The notes under the pieces: generated by a model
Told to the model about the DNA's origin: nothing
The model's input: only the letters and a program-made list of their open reading frames with translations
Database searches by the model: none
Position numbers and translations under genes: made by a program
NCBI GenBank assembly: GCA_014904985.1
Contig: MU129273.1
Location: forward strand, 24,011 to 34,456
DNA from: Hydnum rufescens UP504
Lineage: Eukaryota; Basidiomycota; Agaricomycetes; Cantharellales; Hydnaceae
DNA length: 10,446 nt
Direction of reading: 5' to 3'
Part shown: positions 1 to 8,113 of the stretch, one piece after another
Layout of the letters: each line of letters starts with the position of its first letter
Numbering within the stretch: the first letter of the stretch is position 1

Positions 1-275
1 TTGTCTAGGGTGTCTATGACACTGTTCTTGACAGTTTGTCTAGGCATGTCTAGCATTGTCTAGGGTGTTTTCTAGGTTTGTTTAGACATTTCTAGGTGTG
101 GCTAGGTGTGCCTAGACATGTCTAGACCTATATGTGCCTAGACACAAACTCACTGGTATGTACTGCACTACAATGCTCTTAATGATGAGTTCCTCTGTTG
201 TATCAAGAGATTTTGTGTCCACATGCCTAGACATGCATAGACACATATGTAGACCAGTTTCAGAATATCTAGGCA
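1..275. repeat. Degenerate TCTAGRCAT short-word repeat array
   Basis: The stretch is built from variants of TCTAGGCATG, TCTAGGTGTG and TCTAGACATG, densest at 1-125 and again at 220-275. Several copies are partly self-complementary, for example TAGACATGTCTA at 115-126. The open frame on the minus strand here is only the repeat read through and shows no protein family. The word is close to the TTAGACAC word of the next array, so both may come from one satellite family. Spacing is irregular. Confidence 0.75.
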
Positions 276-540
276 TGTCTGGAGAATGATACTGCAAAGG
301 ATCATATGAGGGAGCCCCTATTGAAATGCTGGGTTGTGGATTAATTCACCCCTGGTACCCAATAGAAACTCCCCAATGAGAAAAGGGGGGGGGGCCAATG
401 GGTAGACTGAATCTGTGTTCAAGTCCAAGTTCTTCCATGATTTTCTCACAAACACTCTGGCAGCCACTTGGGTTATTCATCTAGAGACCATTTGGACCCT
501 ACCTAGGGCACCTGAACAAGCACCTTTGGGTCAGAGATTA
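276..540. other. Non-coding spacer with a G10 run
   Basis: I see no gene here. The only notable element is an uninterrupted run of ten G at 385-394, preceded by AAAA and flanked by two CCAAT words (373-377 and 395-399). From about 480 the sequence grades into the TTAGACAC repeats. Confidence 0.5.
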
Positions 541-1320
541 GTAGACAGACATCCATGGGAGCAACCACAACTATTGATTTAGACAGCATTAGACTCCATG
601 AAACACCTAATGATGTCATCCAAGCAGTTGCCTTTGTTTTGATTTGGACACTAGTAGACACACATCTGCAATGGTCCCACAATTATTGATCTAGACACCA
701 TTAGACATCTCTTAGTGCTGCACCTGAGCAGGTGCCTTTATGTCAAAATGTTTGATTTAGACACCATTAGACACCACCTAATGATGTCACCTGAGTAGCT
801 GCCCTTATATAAAAAGTTTGATTTAGACACTACTAGGCAGGCATCCACCAGAGTCCCACAATTTAGGGATCTAGACACCATTAGACACCTATTAGTACTG
901 CCACTGGGGGGCCTTGGGCTCAAAATGTTTGATTTAGACACTATTAGACACCATAAGATGCCTTTGTTTTAATTTAGACACTAGTAGACACCATTAGACA
1001 CCTATTAGTACTGCCACTGGGGGCCTTGGGCTCAAAATGTTTGATTTAGACACTATTAGACACTATTAGACACCATGAGATGCCTTTGTTTTAATTTAGA
1101 CACTAGTAGACACCATTAGACACCTATTAGTGCTGCCACTGGGGCCTTGAGCTCAAAATGTTTGATTTAGACACTATTAGACACTATTAGACACCATAAG
1201 ATGCCTTTGTTTTAATTTAGACACCAGTAGACACCATTAGACACCTATTAGTACTGCCACTGGGGGCCTTGGGCTCAAAATGTTTGATTTAGACACCAGT
1301 AGACACACAGTACAGATGAT
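540..1320. repeat. TTAGACAC satellite array, 10-12 bp words in a ~113-122 bp higher-order unit
   Basis: The words GATTTAGACAC, CATTAGACACC and CTAGTAGACAC recur throughout, often 10-12 bp apart. From about 880 they are organised into a longer unit: the anchor CCACTGGGG starts at 901, 1014, 1136 and 1257, giving unit lengths of 113, 122 and 121 bp. The longer units differ from the first mainly by one extra copy of the ACTATTAGAC word. Each unit also carries CTCAAAATGTTTGATTTAG and GATGCCTTTGTTTTAATTTA. Copies are nearly identical, so the last amplification looks recent. No coding potential is evident. Confidence 0.9.
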
Positions 1321-1400
1321 AGACACCTCTAAGGCTCCAGAAAATATCTTATTAGACATGCCTAAATTAGACCTGTAACACTCTCCAGCTGGTGAACAAA

Positions 1401-1428
1401 CCCTCCCGGGCGGTGCCTGCGGCGGGCT
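1401..1428. other. CpG-rich GC patch
   Basis: Four CpG dinucleotides fall within about 25 bases of a very GC-rich stretch (CCCGGGCGGTGCCTGCGGCG). The rest of the window is strongly CpG-poor. The patch lies directly beside TAGACATGTCTATA (1434-1447). It may be the edge of a more recently inserted or unmethylated sequence. I do not recognise it. Confidence 0.45.
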
Positions 1429-1484
1429 ATTTTAGACATGTCTATATAGTGAACTTAGAAAAAAATTCCCTAAAAAAATTCCTC

Positions 1485-1505
1485 AGGCGTGTCTTAGACA
1501 CGCCT
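1485..1505. repeat. Perfect 10 bp inverted repeat with 1 nt centre
   Basis: AGGCGTGTCT at 1485-1494 is followed by T and then its exact reverse complement AGACACGCCT at 1496-1505. The centre contains the TTAGACAC word of the upstream array, so it may be a palindromic variant of that satellite word. It holds two CpGs, unusual for this window. Confidence 0.85.
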
Positions 1506-1517
1506 ATACTCAGAACC

Positions 1518-1561
1518 CCTCTTAGGTGGTTTCCAGATGCAAACTCAAACCACCTAAGAGG
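1518..1561. repeat. 15 bp inverted repeat, 14 nt loop
   Basis: CCTCTTAGGTGGTTT at 1518-1532 is exactly complementary to AAACCACCTAAGAGG at 1547-1561, separated by 14 nt. It sits where similarity to the KDZ-type reading frame is lost, so it may mark a rearrangement or insertion boundary. Confidence 0.85.
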
Positions 1562-2070
1562 TACTGTTTTGAGGGTGCATTAGGTGGGCTGGGCACACAA
1601 CAAGGAACCAAGGGTTCAATATGGTTGTGTGCATTAAAGTAAATGTGCTTGTGGACTGGTGTCAATTCATCAAGAGAGCACTCTGGTGGCAGGTGCTCAT
1701 GGGATATTCGATTAAGGTTGATGATTCTGGAGAGCTCAATGTTGACAAGGTGAACTAGCATTTGATAATGGGAGAGGGAATTCACAAACCAGCAGTGCAG
1801 AGAATCTCTGGTAGTGAACCAATAACCACAAGCATTCAGGTACTTCTCCAATGTTGCCACCCATGCTCTCTTGTTAGGTGCAACATGAACAAACAGTTCA
1901 GCCATGAATTCCAGCATGTCCAGGCTAATGGCTAAAGACAGTGACACCAGGGCACATGGGAAGACACCTCACTGAACCAACTGGGTTGCAGCAGGTTGAC
2001 ATTGACATACAGCCAATGTGATATCTTCAAGATCTGAGCAAATTATCAGCTTGGAAGGGATGACAGAAAC
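1522..2070 (-). pseudogene. KDZ-type transposase, N-terminal part, decayed
   Basis: On the minus strand one frame runs from 2070 to a TAA at 1522-1524, interrupted only by TGA at 1969-1971. In order it reads DITLAVCQCQPAATQLVQ, stop, GVFPCALVSLSLAISLDMLEF, then VHVAPNKRAWVATLEKYLNA, then DSLHCWFVNSLSHYQMLV. From memory this follows the N-terminal region of basidiomycete KDZ (Kyakuja-Dileera-Zisupton) transposase proteins: a Cys-rich segment, then GLFPCAP, then a conserved APN..AW..TLE block, then DSLRRRF. The next family block (a CxC-type RCPLCFGG motif) is absent, because the frame runs into the inverted repeat at 1518-1561. Three adjacent codons at 1789-1797 read CAC TGC TGG where the family usually has Arg-Arg-Arg, and the internal TGA replaces an expected Arg. 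All four fit CpG decay. The catalytic domain is not in this window, so the piece cannot be an active transposase. Confidence 0.62.
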
Positions 2071-2262
2071 TCATAATGATAATGTATGATCCATGAAGAC
2101 ACAAACCACTTGTAAGGATCGGACATGGGGGCAGGAGCATGGCTGATGCTTGGTTGCCAATGCAAATGAGGGCTGTGTTGTTCTTAGGCATCTAAATGCC
2201 ATGAATGGCTGTATTAATGAAGGAAGTACAGCCAAACTCCAGCAATGGGCTTGTGCATGTTT

Positions 2263-2583
2263 TCAATGGGCATGTTGAGATTGTTTATCAGAGTTGAGAT
2301 GAATATGAACTGGAGGTGCATTGTCAGCCTCATAGTCCAATGTCAACAGAATCAATCCACCAACATTGCACCCAGGTTCAGGGAGTTGGTGCAGCGATGA
2401 CACAGGAGCAGATAAGTACAGGGGGCCAGATGGCCCACTCCCAATGATTTCTTGTTTTGGAAACTTTGCCCTACTCTTCTGTTTCTTCAATTTGGGTTGA
2501 GGGGGTTCTGCAATTCCAGGTACAAAGGAATTGGCCATGCTGCCTGAAGTTGAAGTGCTTTGTTTCTTGGGCTCAGTGGCCAT
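2263..2583 (-). CDS. Hypothetical protein fragment, Lys/Ser/Pro-rich, possible 5' exon of the KDZ-type gene
   Basis: A minus-strand frame from ATG 2581-2583 encodes about 106 residues: MATEPKKQSTSTSGSM, then SFVPGIAEPPQPKLKKQKSR, a basic linker, and a tail ending HLNSDKQSQHAH. The basic KLKKQKSRAKFPKQ segment could be a nuclear localisation signal. No domain is recognised. Just upstream the transcript reads TTCTTGCAG, a good 3' splice site, so this could be an internal exon starting at about 2589 rather than a first exon. It lies about 190 bases upstream of the decayed KDZ frame on the same strand. Basic disordered starts are common in such proteins, but linkage of the two is inference. Confidence 0.35.
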   Translation of the reverse strand: MATEPKKQSTSTSGSMANSFVPGIAEPPQPKLKKQKSRAKFPKQEIIGSGPSGPLYLSAPVSSLHQLPEPGCNVGGLILLTLDYEADNAPPVHIHLNSDKQSQHAH

Positions 2584-2679
2584 AGCCTGCAAGAACAATT
2601 CAGTTGATTACTTTGATGAAAAAAACTGTGAATATAACACACAATAGATCTGGAAAAAGAATGATACTGGGTGGGACTG

Positions 2680-3895
2680 AACTGACAGAAAGTGACAACC
2701 CTAGGGGTGGGTTGCTGTGTAGCTCAAAGTCTTGTTGGGGAGAGGATGTGAAAAAGGCCACTGCAGACTGAGAAGACTGCCTCAAGTGCAAGAGGGGTGG
2801 GAGTGATGTGGGGAGAACTCCAGTTAACAGAAAACCACAGCCAGAGGTGTGGCTTGCTGCATGGCTCAAAGTTGTGTTGGGTGTTGAAGATGTGTGAAAA
2901 GGCTGTGAAAAACCAACAAGGCTCTGGATTTTGGGGAGAGAGACAACAGAAACATGGGGGGAACAGGAAACAACAGTCTGAAGTGTGGCCTGGCAGTATG
3001 GCTTGAAGTTGTGTCTGGTGTTGAGGATGTGTGAAAAAACCACTAAAAACCAACAAGCCTCTGAATGTCAAGGAGGGAGATGACAGCAGCATGGGGGGAA
3101 ACTCCAGTTGACAGGAAACCACAGCCCAAGGCATGGCTTGCTGTGTGGCTTGAAGTTGTGTTGGGTGTTGAGGACATGAAAAAACCATGAAAAACCAACA
3201 AGACTCTGAATGTCAAGGAGAGGGAGGTGATAGCAGCACAGGGGAAAACTCCAGTTGACAGAAAACCACAGCCCAAGGCATGGCTTGCTGTGTGGCTTGA
3301 AGTTGTGTCAGGTGTCAAGGATGTGAAAAACCATGAAAAACTGACAAGACTCTGAATGTCAAGGAGAGGGAGGTGATAGCAGCAAGGGGGAAAACTCCAG
3401 TTGACTGAAAACCACAGCCCAAGGTGTGGCTTGCTGTGTGGCTCAAAGTTGTGTCAGGTGTTGAGGGCATGCAAAAAAACCTTGAAAAACTAGCAAGATT
3501 CTGAATGCAGAGGAGAGGGTGATGATAGCAGCATGGGGGAAAACTCCAGTTGACAGAAAACCATAGCCCAAGGTGTGGCTTGCTGTGTGGCTTGAAGTTG
3601 TGTTGGGTGTTGAGGGCATGTGAAAAAACCTTGAGAAACTGGCAAGACTCTGAATTTCAAGGAGAACTCCAGTGAACAGAAAACCACAGCCCAAGGTGTG
3701 GCTTGCTGTGTGGCTCAAAGTTGTGTCAGGTGTTCTAGTGACATGTGAAAATGCCATGAAAACTGAGGAGACTGTCTCAAATGCGAGAAGAGAGAGGTGA
3801 CAGCAGTGGGAGAGAACTCCAGTTAACAGAAATCCACAGCCCAGAGGTGTGATTTGCTGTAGCTTGAAGTTGTGCAGGTGAGTGATTGGGAGCAA
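2680..3895. repeat. Minisatellite, about nine diverged units of ~146 bp
   Basis: The anchor AACTCCAGTT begins at 2816, 3100, 3247, 3393, 3542, 3665 and 3815, with a degraded copy near 2958 and another near 2680. Spacings are mostly 142-150 bp, with one short unit of 123 bp. Each unit continues with ACAGAAAACCACAGCCCAAG, GGCTTGCTGTGTGGCTTGAAGT, TGTGTTGGGTGTTGAGG, a run of A's with CCATGAAAAACCAACAAG, and ACTCTGAATGTCAAGGAG. Long open frames occur on the minus strand because the unit has few stops there, but they change frame between units and resemble no family, so I treat them as non-coding. The central units (3100-3660) are the most alike. Confidence 0.9.
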
Positions 3896-3978
3896 AAAAC
3901 CAGTTTGGCTTTCCCTGAGCAGTCACTCCAATGCTGGACCCCCCCAATCAAAAAAGGGCAGTGACCCCAACAGATAGG
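3896..3978 (+). promoter_or_regulatory. Short leader between minisatellite and kinase start; weak promoter candidate
   Basis: Only about 80 bases separate the end of the minisatellite from the kinase ATG. A CCAAT word lies at 3944-3948, about 30 bases before the ATG, too close to be a convincing CCAAT box. No TATA element is visible. If the kinase was ever transcribed, its original promoter may have been displaced by the repeat. Confidence 0.15.
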
Positions 3979-5410
3979 ATGGCCACTTCTATTCCTGACA
4001 GCACACCACCCAAACAGTCTTCAGCCATGCCACCCAGCAGCTATGCTTTGGCTCAATCACCCCTGTTGGATTGAGTTTGGGCTGAACTCCAGGATGTGAT
4101 GATAACATGTGATGCTGATGTCCTTGCAGCTGCCATGTACCCATATCCAAATCTGCTCCTTTTGACTGTCAGTGACCACCTTTTCAATGGCATGGATGCA
4201 GGTTGGATATTGACCAGCTGCCATTAGCCCAAATCCAACTCTGAGGAACCATCATATTATAAACTGTTTGCCAAATTGTTGAATAAAATCTGCCATATAA
4301 CTTGCCATCTTCTTCCTGAACCAGGCTGCTATCATGAGCTGTGCTTCTCCACACATGACAAGGACATACTAAGCAATGTCAATGGGGCCTCCCAACTAAG
4401 GCCAGATCTAATTGGTGTCCTTGGCTCCATTCATCATCCCACATGGGCTGATGTTGTCATTTTGGTAGAGGTCAAAAGGGACTGGAGGTCAATGCTGTGG
4501 CAAACCACAACATATGCAAGGGGCATGATGTCCATCTTGAATCAACACCTATTTGTATTCTGCATCATGCTAAATCATGGACAAAATCATTTCAAGATTG
4601 TTCTTTTCCATTGTGGGGGATGTATTGATATGCATCCTTCCCCCCTGAACTTGAGGGATGGTATGGAAAAACTGGTGCAGTTTGTCCTGGGTATCCTTAG
4701 TTGGAAGCACAATTATGAGGCTGGCATCGATCCACCACAACTTGAAAATCTCATCACCCTTCCATTCAGCACCTACCAAATCCACAAGATGCTCTGCCAC
4801 CGAATTTTCATTTGCAGTCATGCAACGCTTGTGCAGAGAGCAGAAGTCTATGATGCATCTCAGATGGCACCTGGGCAATTTTGGGGACTTGAAGCTCCCC
4901 ATGCTTTTATAACTGCAATGGCTCATCCTGTCAGGCCTTCCACATGCAAATGGCCAACCACAGATGACCTATCCACCAAATTCAACAGATTGATTGTCCC
5001 AGACATGTCCACTCACCCCATTACACATTGGAGGTCACCACACTTAAAGAAGAAATGCATAGAAAATGAAGTCACTAAAACTCATCTTCCCAGCTACCCT
5101 AAGCAAACAGACCTACCAGGAGCACCCATGGCTATCATCATCAAGGATTCATTCCCTCTCATCAGCCAAAATTTTGAAAGTGATGTTTTCAAGGACCTTG
5201 GAGATGCATGGGGCACACCAAAGGTCATTGCTTCTTATGTGGTGGAGGATGTTGGGGGACCCCAAGACTGGAACCATCTGCACTTTGACAATGAACGTGG
5301 CCTTGAGCATTGTTGCCATATTAGAACTGTCATATCAACCATTGGAGCTTCTTTGACAAAGGCAGAGTCACCTGTTGCCCTTGTCATAGGCATACTTCAT
5401 GCATTCCTGG

Positions 5411-5463
5411 GTGTGTTCACTCTTCATCTCTGAAGGTATGTGCTAATATTAATTCCTTGTTAG
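5411..5463 (+). other. Intron 1 of the FunK1 pseudogene (53 nt)
   Basis: It starts GTGTGT and ends TTGTTAG, with a CTAAT branch-site candidate at 5443-5447. Removing it changes frame by exactly the amount needed, joining HAFLG to YWNILGKLWVHWD, which reads straight into the family's catalytic loop. A 28 nt alternative starting at GTATGT (5436) leaves an in-frame TGA and the wrong frame. Confidence 0.75.
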
Positions 5464-5543
5464 GCTACTGGAATATATTGGGGAAACTGTGGGTCCATTG
5501 GGATGTGAGCATTGGTAACATCATGTTCCTGAAAGACCCAGAA

Positions 5544-5602
5544 GTTCGGAACCCTGTCATTGAGGATGTTATCTGCTGCTGCCCCTCTGTGTATGCTTAC
5601 AG
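5544..5602 (+). other. Intron 2 of the FunK1 pseudogene, donor uncertain
   Basis: The acceptor GCTTACAG at 5595-5602 is clear, and the downstream frame (ESCAHSLGLKVLKETSENK) runs into the DFG-like block. The donor could be GT at 5544 (59 nt) or at 5556 (47 nt). Both keep the frame and neither matches the consensus well. Without an intron here the frame hits TGA at 5637-5639. Confidence 0.5.
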
Positions 5603-5740
5603 GAATCTTGTGCACATAGCCTTGGACTCAAGGTACTGAAGGAAACCAGTGAGAACAAGTGTCTTGGAATTATTTTGGATGCTGATCATGTGATTAGCCT
5701 GGAGCAATATAAGCCTGCTGCTTTGTCAACCCATTGCATG

Positions 5741-5795
5741 GTAAGAATTTGTTGCTTGACAAATGCAGATGAAATCCTGAAATGTTCAGCAATAG
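5741..5795 (+). other. Intron 3 of the FunK1 pseudogene (55 nt)
   Basis: Donor GTAAGA at 5741 and acceptor AATAG at 5791-5795, in phase 0. Splicing joins ALSTHCM directly to GTLPFMS, the expected uninterrupted FunK1 motif (THRMGTLPFMS in the family). This fixes both ends with good confidence. Confidence 0.85.
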
Positions 5796-6259
5796 GGCAC
5801 ATTACCATTCATGTCATATTGGATCATTGACTCTTGGACCAATGCAGACAAAATAAAGCACACTGCTCTCAATGATTTTGAGTCATTCATCTGGGTGTTA
5901 CTGTGGGCTGTTTGCATTATCCAAAATTATGGTGATCTTTCTCCTTCAGAGTCGATTTGGCTGGGAACATTCACAGTTGGTGACTTACTGGCTATCCAGG
6001 GCTCTAAGGCTGTCATATGATTTAGCTTTGCAAAGACCATGACCACCACAGTTCCCTCCAAGGGGCTCTTGGCTTTCCATAATTGTTTCCAAAATTGTTT
6101 GGGGCAGCAATTACTGTACAGGAGGAGTTGGATCAGTGTATTCAGGATGACACTTGTATTCAGGAAATGACACATAAGTATGCTCAGTCATATGCTGAGA
6201 TTTTGATAGATGTGATCCCACACCTTCTGACATCTTGGGATTATGCCACTATTCCTTAA

Positions 6260-6578
6260 TTGTTGTTTCAATGTATTCTTTACAAGTTGTTGGTTTAATC
6301 AAGTGACGACAAGCCCTCAGTGTGGATATGCTATTTGCAGTTGAAGATTTTTTCACTTGAACATGGGCCAGGAATCTGGTTCACCCACCACAAAAACTGA
6401 AATTTTAGGGCCTGTTCTGATACCCCAGAAATGAATTTCTCAGCATAAAAATAACAAAATGACCTAAAATTTTTTTATTGCAAGACATGTTTCTTCAAAA
6501 TGTTTCTAGGTTCAACAGATGTGATGCACACTTACTCGATCCCTATGTATCTACATGCAATTATAAACTCACAGGGAA
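6260..6578. other. Non-coding spacer downstream of the kinase
   Basis: It is AT-rich and has no supported gene. It holds a small inverted repeat around 6429-6442 (AGAAATGAATTTCT). GGGCCTGTTCTGATACCCCAG at 6409-6429 resembles the start of some hAT-like elements, but I find no matching second end in the window. Confidence 0.5.
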
Positions 6579-6633
6579 GTGGGCAATGAAGAGACAGGTG
6601 AGATGAGCTCTTCAGAAGAGAGCGATTGCAAGC

Positions 6634-6924
6634 ATGGCTGGTACCTGGCATGTATGTTGCCTGATTTCAGTGAGGAAAAGGAGTATGAAAAGTCCAGCAT
6701 CCAGAAGACGACACCAAGAGAATGCAGATGGGCAGTCTGTGGTGGAAGTCAAAAGTCTCTTTCTAAATGGACCAGAAGACAACATGCCTTCCAACACCAT
6801 GACTGAGTTGACTATGTCTGAAGCCAAACTTCATGATGAGGACACTATGGACATGGAGGATGTTCTACCCATGAATAAGCATAAGACATCAGTCCAAAAA
6901 TCCAAAGTCTCCAATCGAAAATGA
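6634..6924 (+). CDS. Hypothetical short ORF, charged, Ser/Glu/Met-rich
   Basis: An ATG-initiated frame encodes 96 residues: a basic first part (VRKRSMKSPASRRRHQENAD) and an acidic, Met-rich second part (LHDEDTMDMEDVLPM), ending in a Lys-rich tail (KSKVSNRK). A second plus frame (6579-6806) overlaps its first half and is also Ser/Glu-rich. They may be pieces of one gene broken by a frameshift, or a 3' exon of the kinase region. No domain is recognised. Composition is compatible with a disordered nuclear protein tail, but real coding status is unproven. Confidence 0.22.
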   Translation: MAGTWHVCCLISVRKRSMKSPASRRRHQENADGQSVVEVKSLFLNGPEDNMPSNTMTELTMSEAKLHDEDTMDMEDVLPMNKHKTSVQKSKVSNRK

Positions 6925-7572
6925 TCCTCCATGTGGATAAATAGTGTCAAAGATTTCAGTACACTAAAATATGAACCATGTACAAGTAGTTGAAAAAGAC
7001 GTATCAGTAATGTGAGTAACTAAGCATCACTCCATGCCTGTGATTAGAGTCAGGGATTGGTGCTGGCCACTGCTACCAATCAGAATGAATGATAGTGGAG
7101 ACCATTGTGACATGTGACACAAGGCCACTACACAGCCCAGTGTGTGAAGTGTGATGTGTTGGTAACACTACAGTATTTTGTTTGACATTTATCAAGGGAA
7201 CAATATGGCAATATGAAATATTCCATTGCTTGCACTCATCTCTGATTGCTGCAAAGAATTCCCACAAAGAACTCACAGAAGCTTGTTCTCTTGACACCCA
7301 GCTGATTAGACTTCAAATTACTGTCCAATAATTTTGACATGCACACATCACAAGAAAATTTGTCACATTAAGGTCACAGAAGGAAAAATTCACACTGAGG
7401 GGCCCAATTCTCATATCTGGCCCAAATTGACACTGGCTTTGCTTGGGGCTGTTGGGGGCCCAGTTTAGTATTTGCCCTACCTGTCATTATATATTGCAGA
7501 CACCCTGCTGAGCAGAAGCAAAGAATTATTATCTGAAACCTGGGCATACAAACATAAGTATACATTATGTCA
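6925..7572. other. Spacer without recognisable genes
   Basis: Open frames here are short (under 75 codons) and show no family resemblance. I see no strong repeats, tRNA-like structure or splice-bounded exons. It is CpG-poor like the rest. Confidence 0.5.
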
Positions 7573-8018
7573 CTAGTGCAGGATCAGTAGTATTTCAGTG
7601 TGTGGTTCTCCATCCTCATCCATGTGAACCACCCCCCTATTGACATCTACCCCAACTGCAGAGTTATTTGTGTCGAATTTGAATTCATTATCACCACTGT
7701 GATCACATCTCAGAGGGGAGGTTTTAAGGGATCCACTTCCATGCCTTCTGTATTGTCAGAAATATCAATGATTGGTGTGGAGGAGAGTTTTTCCCCATCA
7801 TCTGGCTCATCACTGTTGGATGGATGGATGGTTTTCATATTGGCATTTGCAGTATGGATGTTCCCAGACTCCTGGGCATGCCAATCATCGATAACCATAT
7901 CAATATCCATTGGCAACTCATTGACATCCATTTCCTTCCCAGGTAGACTATTGCCTTTGTGATACTTTGAGGAGTTCTTCATATCACTATGTGGACATTT
8001 GCATTTGTTGGAAGTCAT
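7573..8018 (-). pseudogene. Hypothetical acidic protein fragment, frameshifted
   Basis: On the minus strand an ATG at 8016-8018 opens a frame of 102 codons. It begins MTSNKCKCPHSDMKNSSKYH, with Cys and His residues that only loosely recall a zinc finger. It continues acidic (EMDVNELPMDIDMVIDDW, then SSTPIIDISDNTEGMEVDPL) and stops at 7710. A different minus frame then stays open with the same composition (RCDHSGDNEFKFDTNNSAVG, then VVHMDEDGEPHTEIL) to TAG at 7573-7575. The simplest reading is one coding sequence with a 1-2 nt indel near 7715-7725. Acidic N-terminal regions with a Cys/His start occur in several fungal transposase proteins, but I cannot name the family. Confidence 0.35.
7816..7832. 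repeat. GGAT short tandem repeat
   Basis: TTGGATGGATGGATGGTT contains about three and a half GGAT units. It lies within the acidic minus-strand frame. Confidence 0.6.
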
Positions 8019-8019
8019 A

Positions 8020-8113
8020 GGGGGATTGTCTTTTGAAATGGGAAGTGAAGCTGTAGGGGATCATCTTTTGAGATGGGAAGTGAAGCTGCAGGGGGATTGT
8101 CTTTTGGAATAGG
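8020..8113. repeat. 35-36 bp tandem repeat, ~2.6 copies
   Basis: The unit GGGGATTGTCTTTTGAAATG followed by GGAAGTGAAGCTGTA begins near 8020, 8056 and 8092; the third copy is partial. It lies immediately upstream of the minus-strand acidic frame, so in that transcript orientation it would be leader or upstream exon sequence. Confidence 0.85.

Larger units (their letters stand above)
3979..6259 (+). pseudogene. FunK1-type (fungal-type) protein kinase pseudogene
   Basis: The gene can be followed from ATG 3979 to TAA 6257-6259, about 700 residues, typical for FunK1. The frame 3979-5410 is continuous apart from TGA at 4072 and TAG at 4225. It carries the FunK1 N-terminal block (LVEVKRDWRSMLWQTTTYAR), a candidate ATP-binding Lys at codon 389 (AIIIKDSFPL) and RTVISTIGASL. 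After intron 1 comes the catalytic loop VHWDVSIGNIM: Asp491 and Asn496 are kept, but the Arg of HRD is Trp. Exon 3 has LGIILDADHV (DFG-like metal-binding region) and ALSTHCM. Exon 4 continues with GTLPFMS and LNDFESFIWVLLWA. It then has TGA at 6018-6020 and a frame change between about 6080 and 6120 before the C-terminal YAEILIDVIPHLLTSWDY. FunK1 family membership is strong. With three stops, a frame change and a mutated HRD it is almost surely dead. Confidence 0.85.

Noticed and set aside
112..941. Small minus-strand frames at 112-297 and 738-941
   Set aside because: They are made wholly of TAGACA repeat words, with repeated peptide words arising from the DNA repeat.
2600..3895. Several 90-150 codon minus-strand frames (His/Thr/Ser/Phe-rich)
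   Set aside because: They are the minisatellite read through. They shift frame between units and resemble no protein family.
4570..4926. 118-codon minus-strand frame opposite the kinase
   Set aside because: It is a shadow of the FunK1 frame, whose family motifs are clear on the plus strand.
5436..5463. 28 nt intron starting GTATGT
   Set aside because: Too short for a usual basidiomycete intron. It leaves TGA at 5431 in frame and gives the wrong downstream frame, whereas the 53 nt intron from 5411 restores the motif.
6409..6479. Possible hAT-like or MITE end (GGGCCTGTTCTGATACC)
   Set aside because: No matching inverted end or target-site duplication was found in the window.
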